A stretch of 64,000 nt of DNA from Lutibacter agarilyticus. GTDB taxonomy: Bacteria; Bacteroidota; Bacteroidia; Flavobacteriales; Flavobacteriaceae. A program made the translations under genes and the position numbers. Below the pieces are notes generated by a model. It had not been told where the DNA came from. It worked only from the letters and a program-made list of their open reading frames with translations, and ran no database searches. The stretch spans positions 558,001 through 622,000 of the forward strand of contig NZ_FZNT01000001.1 of NCBI RefSeq assembly GCF_900188235.1. Direction: 5' to 3'. Below are positions 36,320 to 44,813 of the stretch, piece after piece; within the stretch, counting starts at the first letter, position 1; each line of letters starts with the position of its first letter.

Positions 36320-36727
36320 ATGGTGAATAGTGAAGCGTTTACAAAAAGGCTTAAAATAATTATTGAATACTACGATATATCAGCTGCTGTATTGGCTGAA
36401 AAAATGGATGTGCAGCGCTCTAGTATTTCTCATATTCTATCTGGTAGAAACAAGCCTAGTTTGGACTTTGTGATGAAGATATTAAAGGCTTTTCCTGAAG
36501 TTGAATTGTACTGGTTGTTGAATGGTGATGGAAAATTCCCTAAAAATAAAACGGGCTCTAATGTTCATTTAACATCCTCTCCTATTGTTGAGTCAAAAAC
36601 TCAAACTACACCAACTTCAATTCCGAAAGTAGAAATTGAGAAAAAGATTGAACACTTAAATGAGTCCGATATAGAGAGAATTGTGATTTTTTACAAAGAT
36701 GGTTCTTTTAAACATTATCTTCCATAA
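36320..36727 (+). CDS. XRE-family transcription regulator
   Basis: 135 residues from the ATG at 36320 (the TTG at 36311 would add three). Residues about 5-65 are a Cro/CI-type helix-turn-helix (VLAEKMDVQRSSISHILSGRNKPSLDFVMKIL), then a Ser/Thr/Pro-rich linker, and a conserved C-terminal motif SDIERIVIFYKDGSFKHYLP found in other Bacteroidota proteins of this type. Palindromic sites overlapping its own promoter and that of the divergent M14 gene make autoregulation likely. No phage genes are nearby. Confidence 0.88.
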   Translation: MVNSEAFTKRLKIIIEYYDISAAVLAEKMDVQRSSISHILSGRNKPSLDFVMKILKAFPEVELYWLLNGDGKFPKNKTGSNVHLTSSPIVESKTQTTPTSIPKVEIEKKIEHLNESDIERIVIFYKDGSFKHYLP

Positions 36728-36761
36728 AAAAAGCTCCTTATAACTGAGGAGCTTTTTTTTT
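36726..36761. terminator. Bidirectional terminator between the XRE and M1 genes
   Basis: AAAAAAAGCTCCT (36726-36738) and AGGAGCTTTTTTTTT (36747-36761) make a strong stem with T runs on both strands. It overlaps the stop codon of the XRE gene. Confidence 0.85.
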
Positions 36762-36777
36762 AGAATATTTTCTACTA

Positions 36778-39222
36778 TTACTCTATTAATTCAGCAATTC
36801 CTGTTTTTAAAATCACCATTAAATCTTTTTTATTATTATTTGTAGAGTTTTGTTGTGCTGCAACTAGCTGGTTTAGCATATTTACAGCCATTTTATCGAA
36901 ATTGTATTTTTTGTATTGCTTTCCTAGGATTACAAAATCATCAGTTATATTTTGAATAGCTTCTTTACTGTCACTTTCTGCAATCCACTTAAAAGCTTCA
37001 CTATATAATTGTTGCGTTCTAGGATTTTGTGATAAAAACATACCCTTTAATACGTGTTTAGCTATAAATGGTAACTTAGTTTTATCTTTTTCATTAATAT
37101 AAATATTAGTAATAGCATCGGGAATTTGGCTTTTTATAGCTTCATCTATCGCTTCCAAATTTTCTAAAGCAAGCTGCTTATCTATTTGATATAGTGAAAC
37201 TAATGATTTCCCTATCACAGAAAATGATTCGCTTTTCATGCCTTTTATAAATACAGGCTTGTATATTGGATCAATAAGTTTACCTAGTACATTAATTGCT
37301 TCTGCTTGTACCAATGTTTTTTTGTCGTTGTTGGCAATTTGCTCAATTTTTTCAATAGCATCCTTTTTAGTGTGCTTCTGGAATAGATCTACATTTTCTA
37401 AGGCTAGTAATCTGATTTTATAAAAAGGATCATTAAATGCTTTTATAACCGTATTGTAAGCTTCTTTGCTTGTTTGTTGTTCTTTTACAATGGCTTCTAA
37501 AGCAATTTTTCTATCTAAATAATGTGGCGCATTATTGAATTGAAACATGTATTGCTCTAATGTTTTTTTATCCGTAATTTCTGCTAATAAGTTATGTTTA
37601 GCATCAATATTAATAAGTTTTGGTTGATTTTTCTTTGTAAAAGGAAACGTGAACGAGTTTTGTTTTTTATCAATCCAAACATCATGACGTTCAACACCTT
37701 TTTCGTTATAAATATCAATAGATAAAGGGAATTTAAATGTTTTACCTAATTGATTTAAATTTACCGTAACAGTACTATTGATGATATTATAATCATACGT
37801 TGCATTTAAGCGAATGTGGCCGTTTCCAAAATACCATTGATTAAAAAACCAGTTAAGATCTTTTCCGCTTACTTCTTCAAAAGCCAATCGCAAATCGTGC
37901 GCTTCTGCAGTGCCAAACTTATGCTTTGTTAAATAGTGGTTAAATGAAGCAAAAAAAGCATCATCACCTAAATAATCTCGTAACATATGAAGAATAGCGC
38001 TTCCTTTATGATAACTCACAGGGTCAAACATATGTTCTTTGTCTTCATAATAAAAACGAACCAGGTCTTTGTCTTCACTCTGACTTTGTAAATACACCTC
38101 AATATCTTCAGATAAATGCGCTGCGGCTTCGTCTTTTCCATATTTGTACTCATACCACAAATAAACGCTGTAAGTGGCAAAAGATTCGTTAACTGTTAAG
38201 TTCGCCCAGCTTTCTGTAGTTACTAAATCTCCAAACCAATGATGGAATAGTTCATGAGCAATGGTTCCCTCCCACACATTATGATCTATTAGTTGTCCTT
38301 TCTTTTGTTGCGCATCTTCGCCATGAACCACAGCTGTAGTGTTTTCCATAGCTCCGCTAACATAATCGCGAACCACTATTTGACTGTATTTATCCCAAGG
38401 ATAAGAAATGTCAGTTAATTCTGAAAAAAAAGTCATCATTTCAGGAGTGTGTCCAAAGATTTCTTGAGCTACATTTTCGTAATCTGATTCTACATAATAA
38501 TCTACAGCTAGATTATTCCAAGAATCTTTTACTACACTAAACTCACCTACTCCAATAAAAACTAGGTACGGCGCATGTTTTTTGTCCATTTTCCAATAAT
38601 CAGTTCTTGTGTTGTTTTTGTGCTTGGTTTGATTGATTAACAGTCCGTTTGAGAGAGTTAAAAATTTATCTGGTACGGTAATGTAGATTTCTTGTGTAGT
38701 TTTTTGGTTTGGAGCATCAATAGTAGGAAACCAACAACTGTTAGATTCTGTTTCTCCTTGTGTCCAAATTTGTGTAGGTTTTGTAGGGTCCTCTCCTAGT
38801 GGATTAATAAAATATAACCCTTTAGCGTCGTTGATAGCTGCGCTTCCTTTTTGTTTTACTTCTTCGGGCTTAGCAATGTACTTAACGTAAACTGTGTATG
38901 CTTCATTTTTATTATAAATCTTATCCAAATCAATAGTCAATAGATTGTTCTCGTAACTATAATTAGTTTTATTTTTATTGATTTTAACTTCTTTTATTTC
39001 AAAAGATTTTGCGTCTAAAACAACTTTATTAGTTGGATAGAAATGTGGTGTAAGTGTAATCCATGCTTCTCCGTTTAATTGACTTTCTTGAAAATTGAAA
39101 TCTACTTTTAATTTTGTATGAATTAAATTGTTGATTTTTTCTTTTTCAGGTTGATAAGTTTTGTCTTGAGCACTTACCACTATTGAGGTAAATAGTAATA
39201 ATGTGAGGAATAATTTTTGCAT
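36778..39222 (-). CDS. M1 family aminopeptidase, exported
   Basis: 814 residues with a signal peptide (ends TSIVVSAQ). Removes N-terminal residues from peptides in the periplasm. The zinc site is HELFHHWF near 322 with the third ligand 18 residues on (NESFA); the exopeptidase motif is GAMEN. A C-terminal helical domain of about 290 residues contains HEAT-like repeats. It is longer than many bacterial M1 enzymes because of this domain. Single gene. Confidence 0.93.
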   Translation of the reverse strand: MQKLFLTLLLFTSIVVSAQDKTYQPEKEKINNLIHTKLKVDFNFQESQLNGEAWITLTPHFYPTNKVVLDAKSFEIKEVKINKNKTNYSYENNLLTIDLDKIYNKNEAYTVYVKYIAKPEEVKQKGSAAINDAKGLYFINPLGEDPTKPTQIWTQGETESNSCWFPTIDAPNQKTTQEIYITVPDKFLTLSNGLLINQTKHKNNTRTDYWKMDKKHAPYLVFIGVGEFSVVKDSWNNLAVDYYVESDYENVAQEIFGHTPEMMTFFSELTDISYPWDKYSQIVVRDYVSGAMENTTAVVHGEDAQQKKGQLIDHNVWEGTIAHELFHHWFGDLVTTESWANLTVNESFATYSVYLWYEYKYGKDEAAAHLSEDIEVYLQSQSEDKDLVRFYYEDKEHMFDPVSYHKGSAILHMLRDYLGDDAFFASFNHYLTKHKFGTAEAHDLRLAFEEVSGKDLNWFFNQWYFGNGHIRLNATYDYNIINSTVTVNLNQLGKTFKFPLSIDIYNEKGVERHDVWIDKKQNSFTFPFTKKNQPKLINIDAKHNLLAEITDKKTLEQYMFQFNNAPHYLDRKIALEAIVKEQQTSKEAYNTVIKAFNDPFYKIRLLALENVDLFQKHTKKDAIEKIEQIANNDKKTLVQAEAINVLGKLIDPIYKPVFIKGMKSESFSVIGKSLVSLYQIDKQLALENLEAIDEAIKSQIPDAITNIYINEKDKTKLPFIAKHVLKGMFLSQNPRTQQLYSEAFKWIAESDSKEAIQNITDDFVILGKQYKKYNFDKMAVNMLNQLVAAQQNSTNNNKKDLMVILKTGIAELIE

Positions 39223-39246
39223 TTGCTATTTTTAATTTTAAAGCAC

Positions 39247-39254
39247 CAAAAATA
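39247..39254 (-). promoter_or_regulatory. -10 element for the M1 aminopeptidase gene
   Basis: Reads TATTTTTG on the minus strand, an exact match 24 bases before the ATG. Confidence 0.45.
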
Positions 39255-39290
39255 ATACAATTATTATTCTATGTAGTTAAAAAGCAGTTA

Positions 39291-39320
39291 AAAAGCCATA
39301 CTTTTTTAAGGTATGGCTTT
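39291..39320 (-). terminator. Terminator of the sigma/DUF4252 operon
   Basis: AAAAGCCATAC (39291-39301) and GTATGGCTTT (39311-39320) pair over ten bases; the minus-strand reading ends in TTTTTAA. Confidence 0.7.
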
Positions 39321-39346
39321 AAAATCTATTATTTTGATAAAATTAG

Positions 39347-39892
39347 TTACAAACTACTGAAGATTCCTTCTAGCTGTTTCATTTCACTAGAGTCTCCATC
39401 TAATTTTAGATTCTGAGAAAGCGTTAAAATATCAGAAGGATTCATGTTTTCGCCTAACACTCTAATTATTCCAAAGCCCTTTTCATCATCAGCGGCAAAA
39501 ATAACTACTTCATCAATAGCCTCATCTTCACCTAAAAAATTAACAGTAACGTTAGCTCCCATCATTTTAACTCGCATTAATTGCTGGTATTTTGAGTTCT
39601 TGAGAATATTTTTAACTTTTATCTTTTCAGAATTATACAATTCCTTGTTAGCATCGGTAACTTGTAGTGCTAATAAATTAACCTTTTTAATTGTTTTTAG
39701 TGTATTTTGAATTTCAGTAGAAACTTCAGTTTCTTTAAGTTGTAAAATACTCGCAGGTAAATCTATCGACATAAATTCGTCGTTTTCTTTACTGTCTACA
39801 ATGTATTTTTGAAGGGAAACAGATGAATCACAAGCTGAAACTATAAATGCAAAAACAAATAGCGTGCTTATTATTTTAATAATTGATTTCAT
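39347..39892 (-). CDS. DUF4252 lipoprotein
   Basis: 181 residues with a lipoprotein signal peptide (FAFIVSACDSS; lipidated Cys). The mature part matches the DUF4252 pattern (two repeats of about 75 residues with LMRVKMMGANVTVNFLGED and a late VVIFAADDEKGFGIIRVLGEN strand pair). Function unknown. Fourth gene of an operon that begins with an ECF sigma factor, and a paralogue of the gene before it. Confidence 0.85.
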   Translation of the reverse strand: MKSIIKIISTLFVFAFIVSACDSSVSLQKYIVDSKENDEFMSIDLPASILQLKETEVSTEIQNTLKTIKKVNLLALQVTDANKELYNSEKIKVKNILKNSKYQQLMRVKMMGANVTVNFLGEDEAIDEVVIFAADDEKGFGIIRVLGENMNPSDILTLSQNLKLDGDSSEMKQLEGIFSSL

Positions 39893-39958
39893 ACGTACGT
39901 TTTTAATGGTTTAAACCGCACAAGTACTGTTGAAATTACTTGTGCAGTTTTTAAAATT

Positions 39959-40498
39959 TTAATTTGATTTAAGGTGTTTTCCGCTTTCAGGAATGTGAGA
40001 TTCGGTAAGTTTTGAAATTTTATTCAAATCTATATCTCCGGTTAATGAAAGTATCACTGTTTCTGCTTTAACCGGGCTATCAGATCCTTCCATGTATTTC
40101 CCTACCCCATTCACAAACATTAGCAATTCACTTACATGGTCTTCGTCTTTTCCTTGACGCACATAAATTTTAACGTTTGTGTCTTCATCTTTCACACGCA
40201 TTAATTCTGTTAATTTTGCAGCACTTAAATATTTATTCATTACATCAGACATCTGTGCTGCTATTTCAGGTTTTTCAGTAGTAAAAACTTTAAACGAACT
40301 TAAACCTTGAACCATTTCTAGGTATTCCTGACCTTCTTCACCACCACCTTTAAACTTAGCAAGCATTCTAAATGCTTCTTTGTTTACAATTACTGATGAA
40401 ACATCATTCATGTCTTCAAACTTATCAAAAATTGAATTTTGAGCGTAGGTTGTAAGTGACATGAATACAACTGCGATTGATAAAATTATTTTTTTCAT
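39959..40498 (-). CDS. DUF4252 periplasmic protein
   Basis: 179 residues with a signal peptide ending at TYAQ, not a lipobox. The same fold as the next gene (LMRVKDEDTNVKIYVRQGKDED; LLMFVNG; VILSLTGDIDLNKISKL). Thus one soluble and one lipid-anchored DUF4252 protein are made together. Function unknown; linked to the ECF sigma factor by operon position. Confidence 0.85.
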   Translation of the reverse strand: MKKIILSIAVVFMSLTTYAQNSIFDKFEDMNDVSSVIVNKEAFRMLAKFKGGGEEGQEYLEMVQGLSSFKVFTTEKPEIAAQMSDVMNKYLSAAKLTELMRVKDEDTNVKIYVRQGKDEDHVSELLMFVNGVGKYMEGSDSPVKAETVILSLTGDIDLNKISKLTESHIPESGKHLKSN

Positions 40499-40515
40499 TA
40501 TTGTGATTTTTTAGA

Positions 40516-40929
40516 TTATTTAAAAACTTTGTTTTTAGCTGTTTCGAAGTACTGCAATTGTGCAATTGCTTCGTTTCCTTTATTTAAATTTGTTGAAAGC
40601 ATATTAAACGCAACCTGAGTTTCGTTGTATATTTTTTCAGCCTTTCTTTGTTGGTTTTTTTCATAACCGGTATATAAACTAACCAGTAATACTATTGAGG
40701 CTGCTACAGATAACCATTTCCAATTCGTTTTTTTAGTGTTTAATTGCAATGGTTTTGTGTGCACTTCTTGTTTACTGATTGAAAAATATTCGAATAAGGG
40801 TTGATACTCTATTAAATGAGGAGCTACATTATCGCTTAAGAAATAATTTTTTAAAGTATTTTCTTCTGCAATGGTAGTTTCTGCATCTAAATATTTTTGC
40901 AACAACCTTTCTATGTTAGTTAATTCCAT
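40516..40929 (-). CDS. Small single-pass membrane protein, probable anti-sigma partner
   Basis: 137 residues: a soluble N-terminal part of about 70 residues (LLQKYLDAETTIAEENTLKNYF), one membrane segment (WLSVAASIVLLVSLYTGY) and a short outer tail. The start overlaps the sigma factor gene by 14 bases. The layout and coupling are those of anti-sigma factors that hold an ECF sigma at the membrane, but no zinc-binding HxxxCxxC motif is present, so the assignment is by context. Confidence 0.65.
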   Translation of the reverse strand: MELTNIERLLQKYLDAETTIAEENTLKNYFLSDNVAPHLIEYQPLFEYFSISKQEVHTKPLQLNTKKTNWKWLSVAASIVLLVSLYTGYEKNQQRKAEKIYNETQVAFNMLSTNLNKGNEAIAQLQYFETAKNKVFK

Positions 40930-41425
40930 AATTGTGTTGTTTTATTAATTGTTCTCTAATTGTTTTTCTAGCTCTTGATAATGAAACTCTAATTGCTGTT
41001 GGTTTTAAATCTAACATTTTTGCAATTTCATCAAACTCGTATTGTTCAATATCTCTTAGCTGTATTATTATTTTTTGCTGCTCAGGTAAGTTTTCTATTA
41101 ATTGATGAACGATACTTACACTGTCATTAAGGTCTGTTTTTTTATCTAAAGAAGTGTCTTTTTCTTTGTAATTACTATGAACCAATGTTAAATTACTAGC
41201 TTGTTTCGATTTCAATCTGTCAAAACAATAATTCTTAGTCATGGTCATCGCAAAAGCTTCTACACTTTTATATTCCTTCAGATTCTCTTTTTTATTCCAT
41301 AATTTAAAATACAATTCTTGAGTTGCATCTTCAGCCTCTTCGGTAGATACCAATAAACGTTTCGCTAAACGAAAAACCTTATCTTTAAAGGGCATTACAG
41401 TTTTTAAAAACTCTGATTGATTCAT
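40916..41425 (-). CDS. ECF-type RNA polymerase sigma factor
   Basis: 169 residues with region 2 (DATQELYFKLWNKKENL, FAMTMTKNYCFDRLKSK) and region 4 (LPEQQKIIIQLRDIEQYEFDEIAKML, then IRVSLSRARKTIREQL). First gene of an operon of four with a membrane partner and two DUF4252 proteins. A perfect 16-base palindrome lies between it and the divergent S41 protease gene. Confidence 0.92.
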   Translation of the reverse strand: MNQSEFLKTVMPFKDKVFRLAKRLLVSTEEAEDATQELYFKLWNKKENLKEYKSVEAFAMTMTKNYCFDRLKSKQASNLTLVHSNYKEKDTSLDKKTDLNDSVSIVHQLIENLPEQQKIIIQLRDIEQYEFDEIAKMLDLKPTAIRVSLSRARKTIREQLIKQHNYGIN

Positions 41426-41481
41426 TTCTTAAATTTATTTTCGGCATTATATTTGTTGCCGCTTTCTATTATGACGAGTAA

Positions 41482-41497
41482 GTTACAATATTGTAAC
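41482..41497. promoter_or_regulatory. Perfect 16-base palindrome between divergent genes (possible operator)
   Basis: GTTACAATATTGTAAC lies 57 bases from the sigma factor start and 64 bases from the S41 protease start. It would suit a dimeric regulator. Its outer half-sites TTACAA/TTGTAA are the same as in the sites near 36091. Confidence 0.5.
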
Positions 41498-41561
41498 AGT
41501 AATACTTATTATTTTTTTAAAAAGTAATATATTGCAGAGAATTTAATTAAAATCCTATTAT

Positions 41562-43058
41562 ATGAAAAAAATCAACTATTTGTTAGTTGCTTATTTATTT
41601 GTAAGCTTTACATTTTTAAGTTGTAGTAAAGATGAGAATGAAGATGAAGGTTCTGGAGATGCAACAGTTGTTTTAAATGACCCTATTTCAAACTTCACTT
41701 GGAAGGCTATGAATTCTTGGTATAATTGGAAAGACAATGTTCCTAATTTAGCTGATTCAAAAAAGGATGATATAGATGCTTATTACACCTATTTAAATGG
41801 ATTTGAAAGTCCGGAAAAATTGTTTGACGACTTACTTTTTGATGCAGGAAATACAGATCGTTTTTCTTGGTTTATAGAAGATTATGTAGAGCAACAAAAA
41901 TCTTTTCAAGGTGTAACAACTACTACAGGAATAAGAAGGTCGGCCCCTATTTTGGTTCCTGATACCGAAAGTGTAATTATTTATGCCCAACATATTTCTA
42001 CGGGTTCTCCGGCTGATTTAGCAGGGATTAAACGTGGTAATATTATTAATGAAATTGATGGTGAGGTTATGAATACAACCAATTACGCCAGTGTAATCAA
42101 TAAATTATACAGTGGTAATACAATTGTTGTTTCAACAGCTAAAGAAGAAAATGGTGTTTTAACAAAATTAAATGATTTTACAGTTACCCCTACTGAAGTT
42201 TCAGATAACCCCGTGCATTTTAGCAAGGTGTTTGAAAATGTAAATGGCAAAAAAGTTGGGTATTTAGTGTATAACGGATTTAGATCATCATATAATGATG
42301 AATTAAATGCTGTGTTTACAGAATTTAAAGGAAGTGGGATTTCTGAATTGATTTTAGATTTTAGAATTAATGGTGGTGGATCTGTAGAAACATCTGCTTT
42401 TTTAGCAAGTATGATTAACAAAAGTGCAGGTACAGATACTTTTGCAGATCTAAGATTTAATTCAAAACATTCAAATGAAAACGGAGAATATAATTTTGGA
42501 AACTCACTAAACATATATGATGTAAGTGGTGCTAAAACTGGTTCTGAAACAATAAATAGGTTGGCTGATATTACTAAATTATATGTTATTGTATCAGGTA
42601 ACACAGCTTCTGCAAGTGAAATGATTATAAATGGATTAACACCATTTATGCCTGTTACACTTATTGGTGAAACTACTTACGGAAAAAATGTTGGATCAAT
42701 TACTTTGTACGACTCTCCTACTTCTGATTATACTAGTCAGCCTAGCGAAAAGTCGAGTCATAAGAAGGCAATGCAACCAATTGTATTTCAGATTTTTAAT
42801 AAATTAGGTGAAAGTGATTACACACAAGGTTTTGCTCCAGATATTGAAATTGAAGAATGGATGTCTTGGAGAAATATTTTACCTTATGGTGATGTAAACG
42901 AAGTGATGTTAAAAGCTGCTTTAGATGATATTAAGGGGGTAACTGCTAAACAACAGTTTAAAGTTGATGGAACTCAGATAATGGATGAAAAATCAATTCA
43001 AAAAATAAAGTTTGAAAATGAGATGTATATAGATGATCATTTTTTTAATGAAAAATAA
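41562..43058 (+). CDS. S41 family peptidase, lipoprotein with PDZ domain
   Basis: 498 residues. Lipoprotein signal peptide (FTFLSCSKDE), an acidic linker, an N-terminal domain (about 45-130), PDZ (about 140-215, GSPADLAGIKRGNIINEIDG) and the S41 catalytic core, with serine in SGNTASASEMI and lysine in TYGKNVG. C-terminal-processing-type protease that acts on periplasmic or outer-membrane proteins. It is divergent from the sigma operon. Confidence 0.92.
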   Translation: MKKINYLLVAYLFVSFTFLSCSKDENEDEGSGDATVVLNDPISNFTWKAMNSWYNWKDNVPNLADSKKDDIDAYYTYLNGFESPEKLFDDLLFDAGNTDRFSWFIEDYVEQQKSFQGVTTTTGIRRSAPILVPDTESVIIYAQHISTGSPADLAGIKRGNIINEIDGEVMNTTNYASVINKLYSGNTIVVSTAKEENGVLTKLNDFTVTPTEVSDNPVHFSKVFENVNGKKVGYLVYNGFRSSYNDELNAVFTEFKGSGISELILDFRINGGGSVETSAFLASMINKSAGTDTFADLRFNSKHSNENGEYNFGNSLNIYDVSGAKTGSETINRLADITKLYVIVSGNTASASEMIINGLTPFMPVTLIGETTYGKNVGSITLYDSPTSDYTSQPSEKSSHKKAMQPIVFQIFNKLGESDYTQGFAPDIEIEEWMSWRNILPYGDVNEVMLKAALDDIKGVTAKQQFKVDGTQIMDEKSIQKIKFENEMYIDDHFFNEK

Positions 43059-43073
43059 AATTTAAATATTACC

Positions 43074-43103
43074 AAAAAAAGCAGGCTTAGTCCTGCTTTT
43101 TTT
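43074..43103 (+). terminator. Terminator after the S41 protease gene
   Basis: AAAAAAAGCAGG (43074-43085) and CCTGCTTTTTTT (43092-43103) pair perfectly with a six-base loop and end in a T run. Confidence 0.85.
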
Positions 43104-43118
43104 ATGACTGTTTTTAAG

Positions 43119-43126
43119 TACATTTG
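43119..43126 (+). promoter_or_regulatory. -10 element for the two lipoprotein genes
   Basis: TACATTTG, an exact match, 19 bases before the ATG at 43146. Confidence 0.5.
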
Positions 43127-43145
43127 TGAAAATCATCACAATTTT

Positions 43146-44183
43146 ATGAAAAATATCCTAAACACCCTTTTAATAATTGTAATATTCAGTTCTTGTGCTG
43201 AAAAATACAAATCGCGTGAAACTGTTCAAATTTCATTAGAAAAATTCAAAATAGACAGTTCAAGTATTCGTGCAATTGAAATTATTAACGATTCAACTAT
43301 TGTTTACGCGGGTTCAAGAGGAGATTTAGGTGTGGTTAGAGGTTCTGAAATTATTCCGATAGCGAGTAAAATTATAACAGATACTATAGTTCCTCATTTT
43401 AGATCTTTGGCATCTACAAATGTCGATTTATTTGCATTAAGCGTTGGAAACCCTGCGTTGCTTTATAAATACACTGATAATAGAATTGAGTTGGTTTACA
43501 AGGAAGAAAATGAAAAAGTGTTTTATGATAGTATGCATTTTTTTGATGATTTAAACGGAATTGCAATGGGTGATCCTACTGATGATTGCTTGTCTGTTTT
43601 AATTACTCGAGACGGTGGAAGTTCTTGGGGTAAAGTTAGTTGCAAGTATTTACCTAAAGTTGAAATAGGTGAAACTGCTTTTGCTGCTAGTAATACAAAT
43701 ATTGCTATTTATGGCGAAAATGCTTGGATAGTTACAGGCGGAAATAAAGCTAGAGTGTTTCACTCATCTGATATGGGATTAACTTGGAAGGTTTACAATA
43801 CGCCAATTATTCAAGGAAAAGAAACTACAGGAATTTATACGGTTGCTTTTTACAACGAAAAACAAGGTATTATTTGTGGTGGAGATTATTTAGATAAATT
43901 TGGAAACAGTGCTAATAAAGCTATTACAAATAATGGTGGAAAAACGTGGAAAGTAGTTGCTGAAAATTCAGCTCCAAAATATGTAAGTTGTGTACAATAT
44001 GTGCCTGAAGCAGATGGAAAAGAACTATTTGCAGTCTCTACTAACGGAATTTTCTTTTCAAATAATTCGGGTGAAAATTGGAAAAAAGTGAGTGATGAAG
44101 GTTTCTATAGTGTTAGAATTGCAAATAAAAATACAGCTTGGTTATCGGGGCATGAAACAGTTGCAAAAATGAAGATAAATTAA
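43146..44183 (+). CDS. Beta-propeller lipoprotein (YCF48/BNR-like)
   Basis: 345 residues from the ATG at 43146, which gives a clean lipoprotein signal (IVIFSSCAEK); the ATG at 43104 is inside the preceding terminator. BNR/Asp-box repeats can be read: TRDGGSSWGKV, HSSDMGLTWKVY, TNNGGKTWKVV and SNNSGENWKKV. This is a sialidase-like or YCF48-like propeller without catalytic residues, probably a binding module or assembly factor on the outer membrane. Ten bases before the next lipoprotein gene. Confidence 0.85.
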   Translation: MKNILNTLLIIVIFSSCAEKYKSRETVQISLEKFKIDSSSIRAIEIINDSTIVYAGSRGDLGVVRGSEIIPIASKIITDTIVPHFRSLASTNVDLFALSVGNPALLYKYTDNRIELVYKEENEKVFYDSMHFFDDLNGIAMGDPTDDCLSVLITRDGGSSWGKVSCKYLPKVEIGETAFAASNTNIAIYGENAWIVTGGNKARVFHSSDMGLTWKVYNTPIIQGKETTGIYTVAFYNEKQGIICGGDYLDKFGNSANKAITNNGGKTWKVVAENSAPKYVSCVQYVPEADGKELFAVSTNGIFFSNNSGENWKKVSDEGFYSVRIANKNTAWLSGHETVAKMKIN

Positions 44184-44192
44184 GTTGTTTTT

Positions 44193-44750
44193 ATGAGCCG
44201 TTTTTTTAGTTTATATATCCTTCTTTTTGTATTTGTAAGTTGCTCAAAACCTTCAGAATTGAGTAGAGAGTTTAATTGTGAAAGCGTTCATCTCAAAAGT
44301 GTAACGCAAATATCGGACTTTAATAAAAACTTTAATATAAGTATTCCAAATACTTGGAAAACAAAGTTGTATTACGATAATTTTACTTCTGAAATTTTTG
44401 CTGCAGATACAATAAAACAATTTTCAGAAACATATATTTTAAGTGTCTCCTATAATTTAGGTGAAGTTAATTTTAATGATGCTTTTTTTAAGCGAAATGA
44501 TTCTTTAGCAACTTCAAAAAACCTTAAAATTATTCAGTCGAAAAACATTCAATTTCAATCAAAAGAAAGTTATTATTATTTATTGAAAGGAATAAAAAAT
44601 GACTTCACTTATCATCAATTTCAACTTACAGTAAAACTAACAGATAATAGCTTTTTTAACTCGTATATAGATGTTTATGGTGAGGTTGCTGTTGAAGATA
44701 GAATTTGTGAAGCAATCGCTATTTTAGATGAAATTGAATTTTTACAATAA
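44193..44750 (+). CDS. Lipoprotein of unknown function
   Basis: 185 residues with a lipoprotein signal peptide (LLFVFVSCSKPS). The mature part begins with NISIPNTWKTKLYYDNF, alternates strands and helices and ends DRICEAIAILDEIEFLQ, like the PsbP/MOG1-type fold in overall pattern, but this is only a resemblance. Second gene of a pair with the beta-propeller lipoprotein. Confidence 0.7.
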   Translation: MSRFFSLYILLFVFVSCSKPSELSREFNCESVHLKSVTQISDFNKNFNISIPNTWKTKLYYDNFTSEIFAADTIKQFSETYILSVSYNLGEVNFNDAFFKRNDSLATSKNLKIIQSKNIQFQSKESYYYLLKGIKNDFTYHQFQLTVKLTDNSFFNSYIDVYGEVAVEDRICEAIAILDEIEFLQ

Positions 44751-44765
44751 TTTAAGAGGTATACA

Positions 44766-44796
44766 TTGTAAATCCTTAACTGAATGCTTATTTTTG
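44766..44796 (+). promoter_or_regulatory. Promoter of pepT
   Basis: TTG (44766-44768), 20 bases, TATTTTTG (44789-44796); 17 bases then lead to the ATG. Confidence 0.6.
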
Positions 44797-44813
44797 ACTA
44801 AAATTTAAATAAA

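Noticed and set aside
42083..42604. Minus-strand frame of 173 codons within the S41 protease gene.
   Set aside because: Antisense shadow; the plus-strand product has an intact catalytic site and lipoprotein signal.
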